From: Janthinobacterium sp. 61
GTDB lineage: Bacteria; Pseudomonadota; Gammaproteobacteria; Burkholderiales; Burkholderiaceae_D
Assembly: GCF_002846335.1 (NCBI RefSeq)
Contig: NZ_PJMQ01000001.1
Coordinates: forward strand, 4,402,001-4,466,000
Direction: 5' to 3'
Length of the DNA: 64,000 nt
The translations under genes were made by a program, and so were the position numbers. The notes under the pieces were generated by a model, which ran no database searches, had not been told where the DNA came from, and worked only from the letters and a program-made list of their open reading frames with translations. Positions 16,390 through 24,558 of the stretch are shown piece after piece. How positions within the stretch are numbered: position 1 is the first letter of the stretch; the number at the start of each line of letters is the position of its first letter.

Positions 16390-16791
16390 TCCAGGTACGG
16401 CGCTCGGCTCCATGAACATCAACTCCCATTGATGACCATCGGGATCCTGGAAACTGTGGCCATACATGAAGCCGAAATCGATCGGCTCCTTGTAGATGCT
16501 GCCGCCCGCCTGGACGGCCTTCGCCACCAGGTCATCGACTTCGCCGCGGCTCTCGGCCGACAAACACACGAGCACTTCCGTCGCCACCTTGGTATCGCAC
16601 AGCTGCTTGGGCGTGAATTGCTTGAATTTGTCGTGCGTCAACAGCATCACGAAAATGTCGTCGGTGACGATCATGCACGTCGCCGTTTCATCCGTGAAAT
16701 GGGCATTGAAACTGAAGCCCAGCGCCGTGAAAAAGGCCACGGAACGCTCGAGCGACTGGACGGGCAGATTGACAAAGATTTTGCGGGCCAT
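16381..16791 (-). CDS. VOC family (glyoxalase-like) protein
   Basis: A 136-residue vicinal-oxygen-chelate fold protein with the two beta-alpha-beta3 modules expected (KIFVNLPVQSLERSVAFFTALGFSF and the C-terminal HSFQDPDGHQWELMFMEP). This is the YaeR/PhnB-like subgroup often called glyoxalase/bleomycin resistance protein; its substrate is not predictable. Two adjacent ATGs exist: ATG 16791 is 5 nt from AAGGAG and ATG 16794 only 2 nt, so the second was chosen. The last residues and the TGA stop (16381-16383) lie inside the right arm of structured repeat copy A, so insertion of the repeat probably reset the C-terminus. Confidence 0.85.
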   Translation of the reverse strand: MARKIFVNLPVQSLERSVAFFTALGFSFNAHFTDETATCMIVTDDIFVMLLTHDKFKQFTPKQLCDTKVATEVLVCLSAESRGEVDDLVAKAVQAGGSIYKEPIDFGFMYGHSFQDPDGHQWELMFMEPSAVPGNA

Positions 16792-16846
16792 CATGTCTCC
16801 TTGAGTTGAGATGAAAAATGCTGCCCGCCGATTCTACACCGGCTTT

Positions 16847-17737
16847 TCAGCCCCTCGCGCGCGCCACGGTCTTGGGCGCGTAGCCGAAATGGCGGCTGAA
16901 CGCGGCGCTGAAATTGGCCGGGTGACGGTAGCCCGTTTGCCAGCCCGCCTGCGCCACCTGGCAACCATTTTCCAATAACAACTTTGCCCGCTGCATGCGC
17001 AGCGCCAGCAAGGTGCGCTGGGGACTGTCGTTGTAGCGGTAGCGCCATCCCTGCTTGAACTTGAACAAACTCAGCCCCACTTGCGCGCACAGGTAATCGA
17101 GCGTGAGTGCCTGCGCCATCTGCTCCTGCATCAGCGCATACGCGCGCTCCAGTTTGACAATGTCGGCCTCGGACCAGCGCGGCGCGGACGCGGGCGCTGG
17201 CCGCAGTATCCGCAGCTGTTCCGCCAGCAGGCTGAGCACGCCGATATGCACGGCCAGCGGGTCCGTCGCGCGCAGCAGCGACCGAGCGTGCAGGGCGGAG
17301 GCTGCCGTGGTGGCGGCATGCGCCAGCTGGCGCGCGCCGCCGTTGGGCAGCAGGGAAGTCAAGCCCGCCGGCCAGTAGCGCGCCAGCGCATCTTCGTCGA
17401 CCAGCACGCGCAATTGCGCCGCCTTTTGATTCGCCTCAAAACGGCGCTCGCCGCTCGTATGGCGAAACGCCGTCACTGTCGTATGGCCGCCCCGGAAACG
17501 CAATTGTTCGCCATCGCGCGTGGTGTAGCCGGACGCGCCTTCCAGGCCGATGGTGATGACCATGCCGCCCGCATCGTCATGCTTCGATTGCTCGACAAGC
17601 GCGAGCCGCGGACGGTAATCGGAATGCACGAGCAGCAAGCCCTGGTCGACCTGCCTCTGGTCGGCGCGGCACTCGCCGATCCCGGGGTCCAGCTGGCGCC
17701 GCGTCCAGCCTGCCGCTTCCCTGTCCTGTTCCCTCAT
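16847..17737 (-). CDS. AraC family transcriptional regulator
   Basis: A 296-residue regulator with a variable N-terminal sensor region and a C-terminal double HTH (LTLDYLCAQVGLSLFKFKQGWRYRYNDSPQRTLLALRMQRAKLLL ... VAQAGWQTGYRHPANFSAAFSRHFGYAPKTV region). The PchR-like character of the second HTH and a Fur-like box in the divergent promoter (17803-17817) suggest iron-linked control. ATG 17737 has GGGAGGAGCG immediately upstream, so the longer upstream frame was rejected. It is divergent from an O-methyltransferase gene, its likely target. Confidence 0.88.
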   Translation of the reverse strand: MREQDREAAGWTRRQLDPGIGECRADQRQVDQGLLLVHSDYRPRLALVEQSKHDDAGGMVITIGLEGASGYTTRDGEQLRFRGGHTTVTAFRHTSGERRFEANQKAAQLRVLVDEDALARYWPAGLTSLLPNGGARQLAHAATTAASALHARSLLRATDPLAVHIGVLSLLAEQLRILRPAPASAPRWSEADIVKLERAYALMQEQMAQALTLDYLCAQVGLSLFKFKQGWRYRYNDSPQRTLLALRMQRAKLLLENGCQVAQAGWQTGYRHPANFSAAFSRHFGYAPKTVARARG

Positions 17738-17802
17738 CGCTCCTCCCTGTCCTGGCGCACCGTCGCGCATACGAAATGCACCGTGTCGCATACAAATGCA
17801 AA

Positions 17803-17817
17803 TGATAATTATTCTCA
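17803..17817. promoter_or_regulatory. Fur-like box between AraC regulator and methyltransferase
   Basis: TGATAATTATTCTCA is a 7-1-7 inverted repeat with one mismatch from the Fur core TGATAAT-N-ATTATCA. It lies in the divergent intergenic region, 60 nt before the methyltransferase start and 66 nt before the AraC start. Confidence 0.7.
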
Positions 17818-17877
17818 TTGTTGCATAAAATAGCGTTCATGCACACCTCAATGCCCACCTCGCCGAAAGGAAGCACC

Positions 17878-18909
17878 ATGACGTTCACATCGCAACACAC
17901 TTTGCAGCCCTACTGGGACCTGGCCGTTGCGCCCGTCCAGGCAGATGGGCTGGCCGCCGCCCTGGAACTGGGCGTTTTCGAGGTACTGGCCACGCCGCAC
18001 ACGCCAGCACAGCTGGCCGCAGCCCTGTCTCTGCATGCGCCGCACACGGCCCTGCTGATGGAATTACTCTGGAGCATGCAGGTGCTGGAACGCGATGCGA
18101 CCGATGACGAGACACAGCGCTACCGCTGCACAGCCGCCACCTTGCAGTACTTCTGCCGCAACTCTGTTTCTTATTGCGGCGACGCCTGGCTATACCGGCT
18201 GCATGCGCTGCGCCATTTCGCCACGCAGTTAGCTACCCTCGTGCGCGACGGCGGCAAAGCGGCGCCATACAACACGGCAAATGCGGTCAACTGGGCCGTT
18301 GCCGCGCAGCAGCAGATCGGCCAGGAACAACGCGCCGTCACCATGCGCGCGGCCCTGTCCGTGATGCAGCGCATTGCCCCATTTGCGGACGGCAACACGC
18401 CGCTGCGCCTGCTCGACCTGGGCGGCGGGCCGGGCTGGGTTGCCATGGCGCTGGCGCAAGCCCATGCGGGCTTGCACGGCTGCGTTTTCGACTGGCCGGA
18501 AACGGTGGCCGTGGCAGCCGCGAACATCGCCCACGCGCAACTATCTGACCGCCTGGAAACCTTGGGTGGCGACCTGGACAGCGACGAGATCGGCAGCGAT
18601 TACGATCTGATCTGGTGCTCCTCCGTGCTGCATTTCGTGCCCGACATGGCAGCGGCCTTGCGCAAGATCCATGCGGCACTGAAACCCGGTGGCGTGTTCG
18701 TCTGCGTGCAGGCAGAAATCGCGTCAACGCCCTTTGATGCCGCGCGCGTGCTGCCGTATTACTTGCCGATGCGCATGCTGGGCCGGACGGTGACACGGCA
18801 GGGTGAACTGGCGCAACTGTTGCGCGACACGGGCTGGCGGCAAGTGGAACAATACAGCGCCAGCGATTTCCCCATGGCGCCCGTACAAGTGCTGATTGCG
18901 CGTAGCTAA
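17878..18909 (+). CDS. SAM-dependent O-methyltransferase (PF00891-like)
   Basis: A 343-residue protein. The N-terminal winged-helix dimerisation region (LAAALELGVFEVLATPHTPAQLAAALSL region) is followed by a class I methyltransferase domain with motif I LLDLGGGPGW, an acidic ribose-binding Asp in FDWPET, and DLIWCSSVLHFVPD. This build is typical of small-molecule O- or C-methyltransferases in secondary metabolism. AAAGGAAG precedes ATG 17878; two earlier in-frame ATGs lack a ribosome site. A Fur-like box lies upstream and another AT-rich Fur-like cluster just after the stop. Substrate unknown; iron-dependent expression is an inference. Confidence 0.85.
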   Translation: MTFTSQHTLQPYWDLAVAPVQADGLAAALELGVFEVLATPHTPAQLAAALSLHAPHTALLMELLWSMQVLERDATDDETQRYRCTAATLQYFCRNSVSYCGDAWLYRLHALRHFATQLATLVRDGGKAAPYNTANAVNWAVAAQQQIGQEQRAVTMRAALSVMQRIAPFADGNTPLRLLDLGGGPGWVAMALAQAHAGLHGCVFDWPETVAVAAANIAHAQLSDRLETLGGDLDSDEIGSDYDLIWCSSVLHFVPDMAAALRKIHAALKPGGVFVCVQAEIASTPFDAARVLPYYLPMRMLGRTVTRQGELAQLLRDTGWRQVEQYSASDFPMAPVQVLIARS

Positions 18910-18910
18910 C

Positions 18911-18939
18911 GATTATCATTTAATAATTATCATTTTTAT
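18911..18939. promoter_or_regulatory. AT-rich Fur-like half-site cluster
   Basis: Two GATTATCATT/AATTATCATT half-sites in tandem (18911-18920 and about 18925-18935) lie directly after the methyltransferase stop and about 120 nt before the SDR start. They resemble overlapping Fur hexamers but do not form a clean 7-1-7 palindrome, so this is tentative. Confidence 0.4.
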
Positions 18940-19058
18940 AGTGGATGGCAACACAAATGCGCTAAGCTATACCTGCAGCGTGGCCGCTGCCTGACGTGGC
19001 TCGCCAGCATTGATCGATGTCATCCGCAGCACTCCGCTGCCTCCACAGGGAATTCATC

Positions 19059-19811
19059 ATGAGTCAAACAATTGCAGGGAAAGTCGTCGTCATCACCGGT
19101 GCCAGCAGCGGCCTGGGCGAAGCCACCGCGCGCCACCTGGCCGCACTGGGCGCCTTTGTCGTGCTCGGTGCGCGGCGCATGGATTTGCTCAATACCATCG
19201 CCGAGGAAATCACGGCCGCCGGCGGCCAGGCCGCCATTGCCGATACCGACGTCACGGTGCCTGCCGACGTCAAGAATCTGATCGATACGGCGCTGGCCGT
19301 ATTCGGCAAGGTCGACGTGCTGATCAACAACGCGGGGCTGATGGCCATCGCACCGATGAGCGCCTTGAAGGTCGATGAGTGGAACAAGATGATCGATATC
19401 AACATCAAAGGCGTGTTGAATGGCATCGCCGCCGTCCTGCCATATTTCCAGGCGCAAAATAGCGGCCACTTCATCAACATCTCGTCGGTGGCAGGACAAA
19501 AAGTCTTCAGTCCGGGCGGCACCGTCTACAGCGGCACCAAGTTTGCCGTCAGCGCCATTTCGGAAGGCTTGCGCCATGAACTGGCCGCCAGCGGCGGCAC
19601 CATCCGCACCACCACCATCCTGCCGGGCGCCATCGACACGGAATTGACGGGCGGCAGCAGCCACGCGGAAAGCGCGGCCGGCCTGAAAGAGTTTTACAAG
19701 CAAGCCATCCCCGCCGACGCCGTGGCACGCGCCGTGGCGTATGCGATCGGGCAGCCGGACAACGTGAGCATCAATGAAATCGTGCTGCGTCCCACGGTGC
19801 AGGAGTTTTAA
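19059..19811 (+). CDS. Short-chain dehydrogenase/reductase (SDR)
   Basis: A 250-residue classical SDR with the cofactor motif TGASSGLG (TGxxxGxG), NNAG at the end of beta-4, catalytic Ser in ISSVAG and the YxxxK motif YSGTK. GARRMDLL after beta-2 suggests NADP(H) preference (Arg-Arg). It probably reduces a carbonyl on a small molecule; the substrate is unknown. The start ATG 19059 matches the family N-terminus (MSQTIAGKVVVITGAS). It converges on a LysR gene with a 4-nt overlap of stops. Confidence 0.9.
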   Translation: MSQTIAGKVVVITGASSGLGEATARHLAALGAFVVLGARRMDLLNTIAEEITAAGGQAAIADTDVTVPADVKNLIDTALAVFGKVDVLINNAGLMAIAPMSALKVDEWNKMIDINIKGVLNGIAAVLPYFQAQNSGHFINISSVAGQKVFSPGGTVYSGTKFAVSAISEGLRHELAASGGTIRTTTILPGAIDTELTGGSSHAESAAGLKEFYKQAIPADAVARAVAYAIGQPDNVSINEIVLRPTVQEF

Positions 19812-20707
19812 GCCACATCTTGCTGCAGCGCCTCGATGATCAGGCTAGCGAGCCGCTCGACGGGCGGCCTGGACACGCTGGAGGCGCGCAGCAGTTCCAG
19901 CGACAACGGGGGCAGGGCGGGCAAGCCCGCCGCCACGTGATCCAGCGCGCACACGGAAGAAGGCAAGCCCAGGCTGGTGCGTACCGTTACGCCCAGCCCG
20001 GCTGCGGCCGCTGCCCACAACCCTGCCAGGCTGGGACTGGTAAACGCCGTGCGCCAGGCGATGCCGGCCCCATCGAGCGCCTGCGTGGCGCAGCGCTGGA
20101 ACAGGCAATCGCGGTCGAACGTAATGAGCGGCAAGGGCTCGCCCGATTCGGGACGCCAGGCCAGGCTGGATGAGGCGATCCAGCGCATGGACGGTTCGGC
20201 AATATGCTGGCGCTGCTGCAGCGGATACTCGGCCACGTCGGCGCTGCAGGCGCCACCCCACAGCAGGGCCAGGTCCAGCTGGCCCATGGACAGTCCTTGC
20301 ATCAAGGCCGTGTTGCGCGCCACGTGCGCCTCGATGCGCACTTTCGGATGCGCGCGGGCAAAGCGCCCCAGCACGTCGGGCAGCAAGACTTCGCCAAAAT
20401 CCTCCTGCAAGCCGAGCCTGATCCAGCCTTCCAGTTCCGCGCCGCGCAGGGCGACGGCCGCCTCGTCATTGAGTTCCAGCAAGCGGCGCGCATAGCCAAG
20501 CAGCACTTCGCCGGCCGGCGTCAGCGCCAGCCCCCGTCCATCCTTGCGGAACAGGGGCATGCCCGCCTGTTCCTCAAGTTTTTTCAACTGCGCGCTGACG
20601 GCCGAGGTGGAGCGGCCCACTTTGTCCGCCGCGCGGGCAAAGCTGCCCAGGTCGATGCCAGCCACATAGCTGCGCAGGAAGGCGATGTCGAAATTCAGCA
20701 GGCTCAT
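19808..20707 (-). CDS. LysR family transcriptional regulator
   Basis: A 299-residue LysR protein. The N-terminal HTH is FLRSYVAGIDLGSFARAADKVGRSTSAVSAQLKKLEEQAG, followed by the PBP2-like effector domain (IRLGLQEDFGEVLLPDVLGRFARAHP). It is divergent from an MFS transporter (start 20820), its likely target by the usual LysR rule. The 3' end overlaps the convergent SDR gene by 4 nt. The effector is unknown. Confidence 0.9.
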   Translation of the reverse strand: MSLLNFDIAFLRSYVAGIDLGSFARAADKVGRSTSAVSAQLKKLEEQAGMPLFRKDGRGLALTPAGEVLLGYARRLLELNDEAAVALRGAELEGWIRLGLQEDFGEVLLPDVLGRFARAHPKVRIEAHVARNTALMQGLSMGQLDLALLWGGACSADVAEYPLQQRQHIAEPSMRWIASSSLAWRPESGEPLPLITFDRDCLFQRCATQALDGAGIAWRTAFTSPSLAGLWAAAAAGLGVTVRTSLGLPSSVCALDHVAAGLPALPPLSLELLRASSVSRPPVERLASLIIEALQQDVA

Positions 20708-20819
20708 GGCATCAATGCAATCGTCCGGTTTTATGGGATTGTTTATCGTAAATTATCTGATATTCAGAATGATCGTAGCGCGCAACACTGTCAGGGTCAA
20801 CCACTTTCCTGTCCCTGCC

Positions 20820-22112
20820 ATGACCACCAGCTGCCCTGCCGTTTCCCTTCCTGTCACTCCGCCCGCGCTCGGCGATGCCCACCGCTGGAAAGTGCTGGCC
20901 GTGGGCGTGGCGGCCAACGCCAGCTTTTCTGCCGCCGCCAACGGCATGCCCACGACGGCCATCTGGCTACGCAGCGGCTATCACCTGAGCAATACAGAAC
21001 TGGGCGTGGCGCTGGGCGCCATGGGCCTGGGGGTGGCCCTGACCGAATTGCCATGGGGCATGGCCACCGACCGCTGGGGCGACCGCCCCGTGCTGCTGAC
21101 GGGCTTGCTTGGCACCATGCTGGCCTTGCTGGCCCTGCTGCTGTGGATTACGCCCGCCGGGGGCACGGTGCCGCCGTTATGGGCACTGGCGGCGGGGCTG
21201 GCATTGGTCGGCGTGCTGGGCGGCAGCGTGAACGGCGCCAGCGGCCGCGCCGTGATGCGCTGGTTCGGCACGGGCGAAAGGGGGTTCGCCATGAGCATCC
21301 GCCAGACGGCCGTGCCGCTGGGCGGCGGCCTCGGCGCCCTCATCCTGCCCAGCCTGGCATCGCGCTACGGCTTCATGCCCGTGTTTGGCGCCCTGGCCCT
21401 CGTATGCGGCCTGTCGGCGTTTTTTACGTGGCGCTGGATGCATGAGCCCGATTTCTCTGCCGAGGCCGCCACGGGCCCGCACAACGCGTCCATGGGCCAG
21501 ATTGGGGTCAAGCCGCCACCGTCCTTGCAAGGTCCACTCAAAAACCGCAAAGTCTGGCGCTTGGTGGCGGCCATCGGCTTGCTGTGCGTGCCCCAGTTTG
21601 CCGTGCTCAGCTACGCCACCGTGTTCCTGCACGACCATGGCCACCTGGGCCTGGCTGCCATCACGGCCGTGATGGTGGCCCTGCAGGCGGGCGCCATGGT
21701 GATGCGCATCTGGAGCGGACGCCACACGGACCGCCACGCCAACCGGCCCGCCTACCTGCGCGGCTCGTCCCTGGTGGCGCTGGCCTCGTTCGTCTTGTTG
21801 GGATGCATCGCCTGGACGGATGCGCCGGGCTGGCTGTTGATGGCCGCCGTGGTGGCCGCCGGCATCGCCGTATCCGCCTGGCATGGCGTGGCCTACACGG
21901 AGCTGGCCACGGAAGCGGGCGGCGCCAATGCGGGTACGGCCTTGGGCATGGCGAATACGGCCGTCTACGTGGGCCTGTTCCTCACGCCGATGGCCATCCC
22001 GCACCTGCTGGCGGCCAGCAGCTGGCCCGTCGTTTGGTGGCTGGCAGGGCTGGTGGCGCTGTGCACGTGGCCCCTGTTTCCCAGGGCTCAGGGCAGCGGC
22101 GAAATCCGGTAG
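20820..22112 (+). CDS. MFS transporter (cyanate/CynX-like)
   Basis: A 430-residue major facilitator with 12 predicted helices. The loop 2-3 signature WGMATDRWGDRPVLLTG is the conserved GxxxDRxGRR motif. The family resembles CynX/YybO-type or anion:cation symporters. ATG 20820 (MTTSCPAVSLPV) is chosen because upstream sequence has no hydrophobic start and the family begins near HRWKVLAVG. It is divergent from a LysR gene and its 3' end overlaps the convergent HTH regulator by 25 nt. Substrate not predictable. Confidence 0.85.
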   Translation: MTTSCPAVSLPVTPPALGDAHRWKVLAVGVAANASFSAAANGMPTTAIWLRSGYHLSNTELGVALGAMGLGVALTELPWGMATDRWGDRPVLLTGLLGTMLALLALLLWITPAGGTVPPLWALAAGLALVGVLGGSVNGASGRAVMRWFGTGERGFAMSIRQTAVPLGGGLGALILPSLASRYGFMPVFGALALVCGLSAFFTWRWMHEPDFSAEAATGPHNASMGQIGVKPPPSLQGPLKNRKVWRLVAAIGLLCVPQFAVLSYATVFLHDHGHLGLAAITAVMVALQAGAMVMRIWSGRHTDRHANRPAYLRGSSLVALASFVLLGCIAWTDAPGWLLMAAVVAAGIAVSAWHGVAYTELATEAGGANAGTALGMANTAVYVGLFLTPMAIPHLLAASSWPVVWWLAGLVALCTWPLFPRAQGSGEIR

Positions 22113-22747
22113 ATGCACCGCATGGCGTTCGTCAGCAAATGCTGCTCGCGCACGATGCTCGCGCCCGACCCCACCACTTCCTGGAACAGCTGCAGTTCGG
22201 AGCGGCAAAAGCCCTGGCAGGTGCGCGCAGCGGCGCAGATGGGGCAGTGGTCTTCGATCAGCAGCCAGTCGTCGCCATCCGCTTCCACGCGCGCCATATA
22301 ACCCTCTTCATCGCGCACGGCCGCCAACTGCTGCAAGCGCGTGGGCAAGTCCGGCGCCGAGCACGCCAGCGCGTAGGCGCCGCGGCTTTCCTCTTCGCGC
22401 TGGGAAATTAATTTATCCAGGCCCGCTTCGCCGAACAGCTGGCGCACCGAACCGATCAGCTTGATCGTCAGCTGCGCATGCGTATCGGGAAAGCGCGCAT
22501 TGCCCGCTTCCGTCAAGACCCAGTTCTGGCGCGGCCGGCCCGCGCCCGCCTGCGCTTCCTGGCGCCCCTCGATGAGGCCCGCCGCCACCAGCTTTTGCAC
22601 TTGCTGGCGCGCCGCCTCGCCCGTCATGTCCAGGGTCTTGGCCAAGGTCGCCGTGGAGACGGGTCCCTTGGTCTTGATGAAATACAGAATGCGCTCCGTC
22701 GTTTGCGGCGCTTCGCTATTATCCAAACGTTTACTTGTGTAATTCAT
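22088..22747 (-). CDS. HTH transcriptional regulator with Cys cluster (COG2345/SufR-like)
   Basis: A 219-residue regulator with an N-terminal winged helix (TTERILYFIKTKGPVSTATLAKTLDMTGEAARQQVQKLVAAGLIE region) and the wing GAGRPRQNW typical of COG2345. The C-terminal half contains HCPICAAARTCQGFCRSE, four cysteines in CX2CX5CX3C spacing, reminiscent of the Fe-S-binding cysteines of SufR. ATG 22747 follows GAGCGA; an upstream TTG is less likely. It is divergent from the DUF2165/RND cluster, which it may regulate. Confidence 0.82.
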   Translation of the reverse strand: MNYTSKRLDNSEAPQTTERILYFIKTKGPVSTATLAKTLDMTGEAARQQVQKLVAAGLIEGRQEAQAGAGRPRQNWVLTEAGNARFPDTHAQLTIKLIGSVRQLFGEAGLDKLISQREEESRGAYALACSAPDLPTRLQQLAAVRDEEGYMARVEADGDDWLLIEDHCPICAAARTCQGFCRSELQLFQEVVGSGASIVREQHLLTNAMRCIYRISPLP

Positions 22748-22871
22748 TTCGCTCAACTATCATGGGGCAAGTTAACCAACTAATCGCTTGCATAATAGGC
22801 CGCTAGCTCCCCGCTGTCGAGGAGTTTCCACGTCCGCATGCAGGCAAGACACACTTTTGGACTGGAATCCC

Positions 22872-23351
22872 ATGCAGCTACAGCACTCCATCTGGCTGTT
22901 TCACGCCATTCTCGCCACCGGCCTGGCCATCTGGCTGACCCTCGCCACCGTCAACAACCTGCACGCCTTCCACGGCGCCGTCTGGGCCATCGGCAACACC
23001 ATGCGCATGGACCCGCTGCGCCAGGATCCGACCATCCAGACGCCGCTGCTACGCCGCGCGCTCACCTCACTGGCCTTGCACCGGCTATCGCTGGGCGTGG
23101 TACTGGCACTGCAACTGCTGGCAGCCATCACCGCCTGGACGGGCGTGGCGCTGTTCTTTGGCGCGTCACTGGCCGATGCGCTGCCCTGGCTAAACCTGGC
23201 CTTGTGCGCCATGGCCGCCTTTTTGCTGCTGATGCACCTGGGCGGCCTGTGGTTCGGCTACTGGATCGTCCAGGAAGGCTTGCAGACGACGCACCTGGTG
23301 CTGCTGCTGTGGACCATCGGCCTGTTTGTACTCTTTAATTTTCACTTCTAA
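22872..23351 (+). CDS. DUF2165 family small membrane protein
   Basis: A 159-residue protein with four predicted membrane helices (first: SIWLFHAILATGLAIWLTLATVNNLHAF). The DUF2165 family is recognised by the early NN-H-F pattern, FWxxxTMRMDPL-like loop and the terminal GYWIVQEGLQTTHLVLLLW segment. Function unknown. It lies 82 nt ahead of the RND efflux adaptor, possibly as the first gene of that unit, and is divergent from the Cys-rich regulator. Confidence 0.8.
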   Translation: MQLQHSIWLFHAILATGLAIWLTLATVNNLHAFHGAVWAIGNTMRMDPLRQDPTIQTPLLRRALTSLALHRLSLGVVLALQLLAAITAWTGVALFFGASLADALPWLNLALCAMAAFLLLMHLGGLWFGYWIVQEGLQTTHLVLLLWTIGLFVLFNFHF

Positions 23352-23433
23352 TGCACAGCGGACCTGACCAGCCTCCGCTGCGCCTCTTCTTCCCGTTGTC
23401 TTTATCCCTTTGATTGCTGTAAAGGACTTCATT

Positions 23434-24543
23434 ATGAATACGAAACTCGTCGGCGCTTCCGCGCTGGCCATCACCCTGGCCGTCGCGGGCGCCGTGCTGT
23501 ACCCGCGTGCTGATTCACAAGCCGCTGCGCATGCGGCCGATGCCGCCTATCCCGCCACCAAGGTGGCGCTGGTCCCCGTCGTGCTGGGCACGCAGGAGCG
23601 TTTCTTTGCGGGCGTGGGAGAACTGGAAGCGGCGCGCCAGGTGCAGGTGGCGGCCGAAACGGGCGGACGCGTCACGCAGATCCGCTTCGAATCGGGGCAG
23701 AGCGTAGCGGCCGGCGCCGTGCTGGTGCAGCTCAATGACGCCACAGAACAGGCGGCCCTGCTGCGCCAGCGCGCGCAGCTGAAAAACGCGGAAAGCAGCC
23801 ATGCCCGCACGGTGCAGATGGTCAGGGAAAAGGCGGCCACGCAGGAGCAATTGGATAGCGCCCTGGCCGCGCGCGACGCGGCCCTGGGCGACGTGCGCCA
23901 GACGGAAGCGCTGATCGCGCAAAAGACCATCCGCGCGCCATTCGCCGGGCAGCTGGGCATCCGCAAGGTCCACGCGGGCCAGTACCTGAATGCGGCCGAC
24001 ACGGTGTCCAGTTTGATCGACACGAAGTCGCTGCTGGTGAACTTCGCCCTCGATGAGCAGAGCAGCGCGAAGCTGGCGCCGGGCCAGGCCGTGCAAGTGC
24101 TGGTGGACGCCTACCCCGGCGAAGTTTTTACAGCCAGGATCAACGCCATCGACCCGCTGATCGCCCGCTCACGCATGGTGCAGGTGCAGGCGACGCTGAC
24201 AAATCCGCGTGGCGCCTTGAAGGCGGGCATGTACGCCAATGTGCGGGTGGCGCGCGAAGCTGGCCAGCAGCTGACGGTGCCGGAAACGGCGGTGACCTAC
24301 AGCGCGTACGGCGACACGGTGTTTGTGGCGCAGCAGGAGGGCAAGCAGCCGCTCACCGTCAAGCGCGTGGACGTGAAACTGGGCGAGCGGGCTGGCGGCC
24401 GCGTGGCTATCGTTGAAGGCTTGCGGGAGGGCCAGCGCGTGGTCGCTTCAGGCCAGCTGAAACTGGCCGACGGCATGGCCGTGCAAGCGGTGGCCAATAC
24501 ACTGGACGAGGCCAAGCGCGCCGCGCCCAGGGCCGGTTCGTAA
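23434..24543 (+). CDS. RND efflux periplasmic adaptor (membrane fusion protein)
   Basis: A 369-residue adaptor of the HlyD/AcrA superfamily, with an N-terminal signal or anchor helix (LVGASALAITLAVAGAVLY) and no lipobox. A lipoyl half (VAAETGGRVTQIRFESGQSVAAGAVLVQL) comes first, then a coiled-coil hairpin (LLRQRAQLKNAESSHARTVQMVREKAATQEQLDSAL region) and the second lipoyl half (IRAPFAGQLGIRKVHAGQYL). It bridges the permease and the outer-membrane channel of the next two genes. AAAGGA lies 8 nt before ATG 23434. Confidence 0.93.
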   Translation: MNTKLVGASALAITLAVAGAVLYPRADSQAAAHAADAAYPATKVALVPVVLGTQERFFAGVGELEAARQVQVAAETGGRVTQIRFESGQSVAAGAVLVQLNDATEQAALLRQRAQLKNAESSHARTVQMVREKAATQEQLDSALAARDAALGDVRQTEALIAQKTIRAPFAGQLGIRKVHAGQYLNAADTVSSLIDTKSLLVNFALDEQSSAKLAPGQAVQVLVDAYPGEVFTARINAIDPLIARSRMVQVQATLTNPRGALKAGMYANVRVAREAGQQLTVPETAVTYSAYGDTVFVAQQEGKQPLTVKRVDVKLGERAGGRVAIVEGLREGQRVVASGQLKLADGMAVQAVANTLDEAKRAAPRAGS

Positions 24544-24558
24544 GGGAAGGCCGCCACC

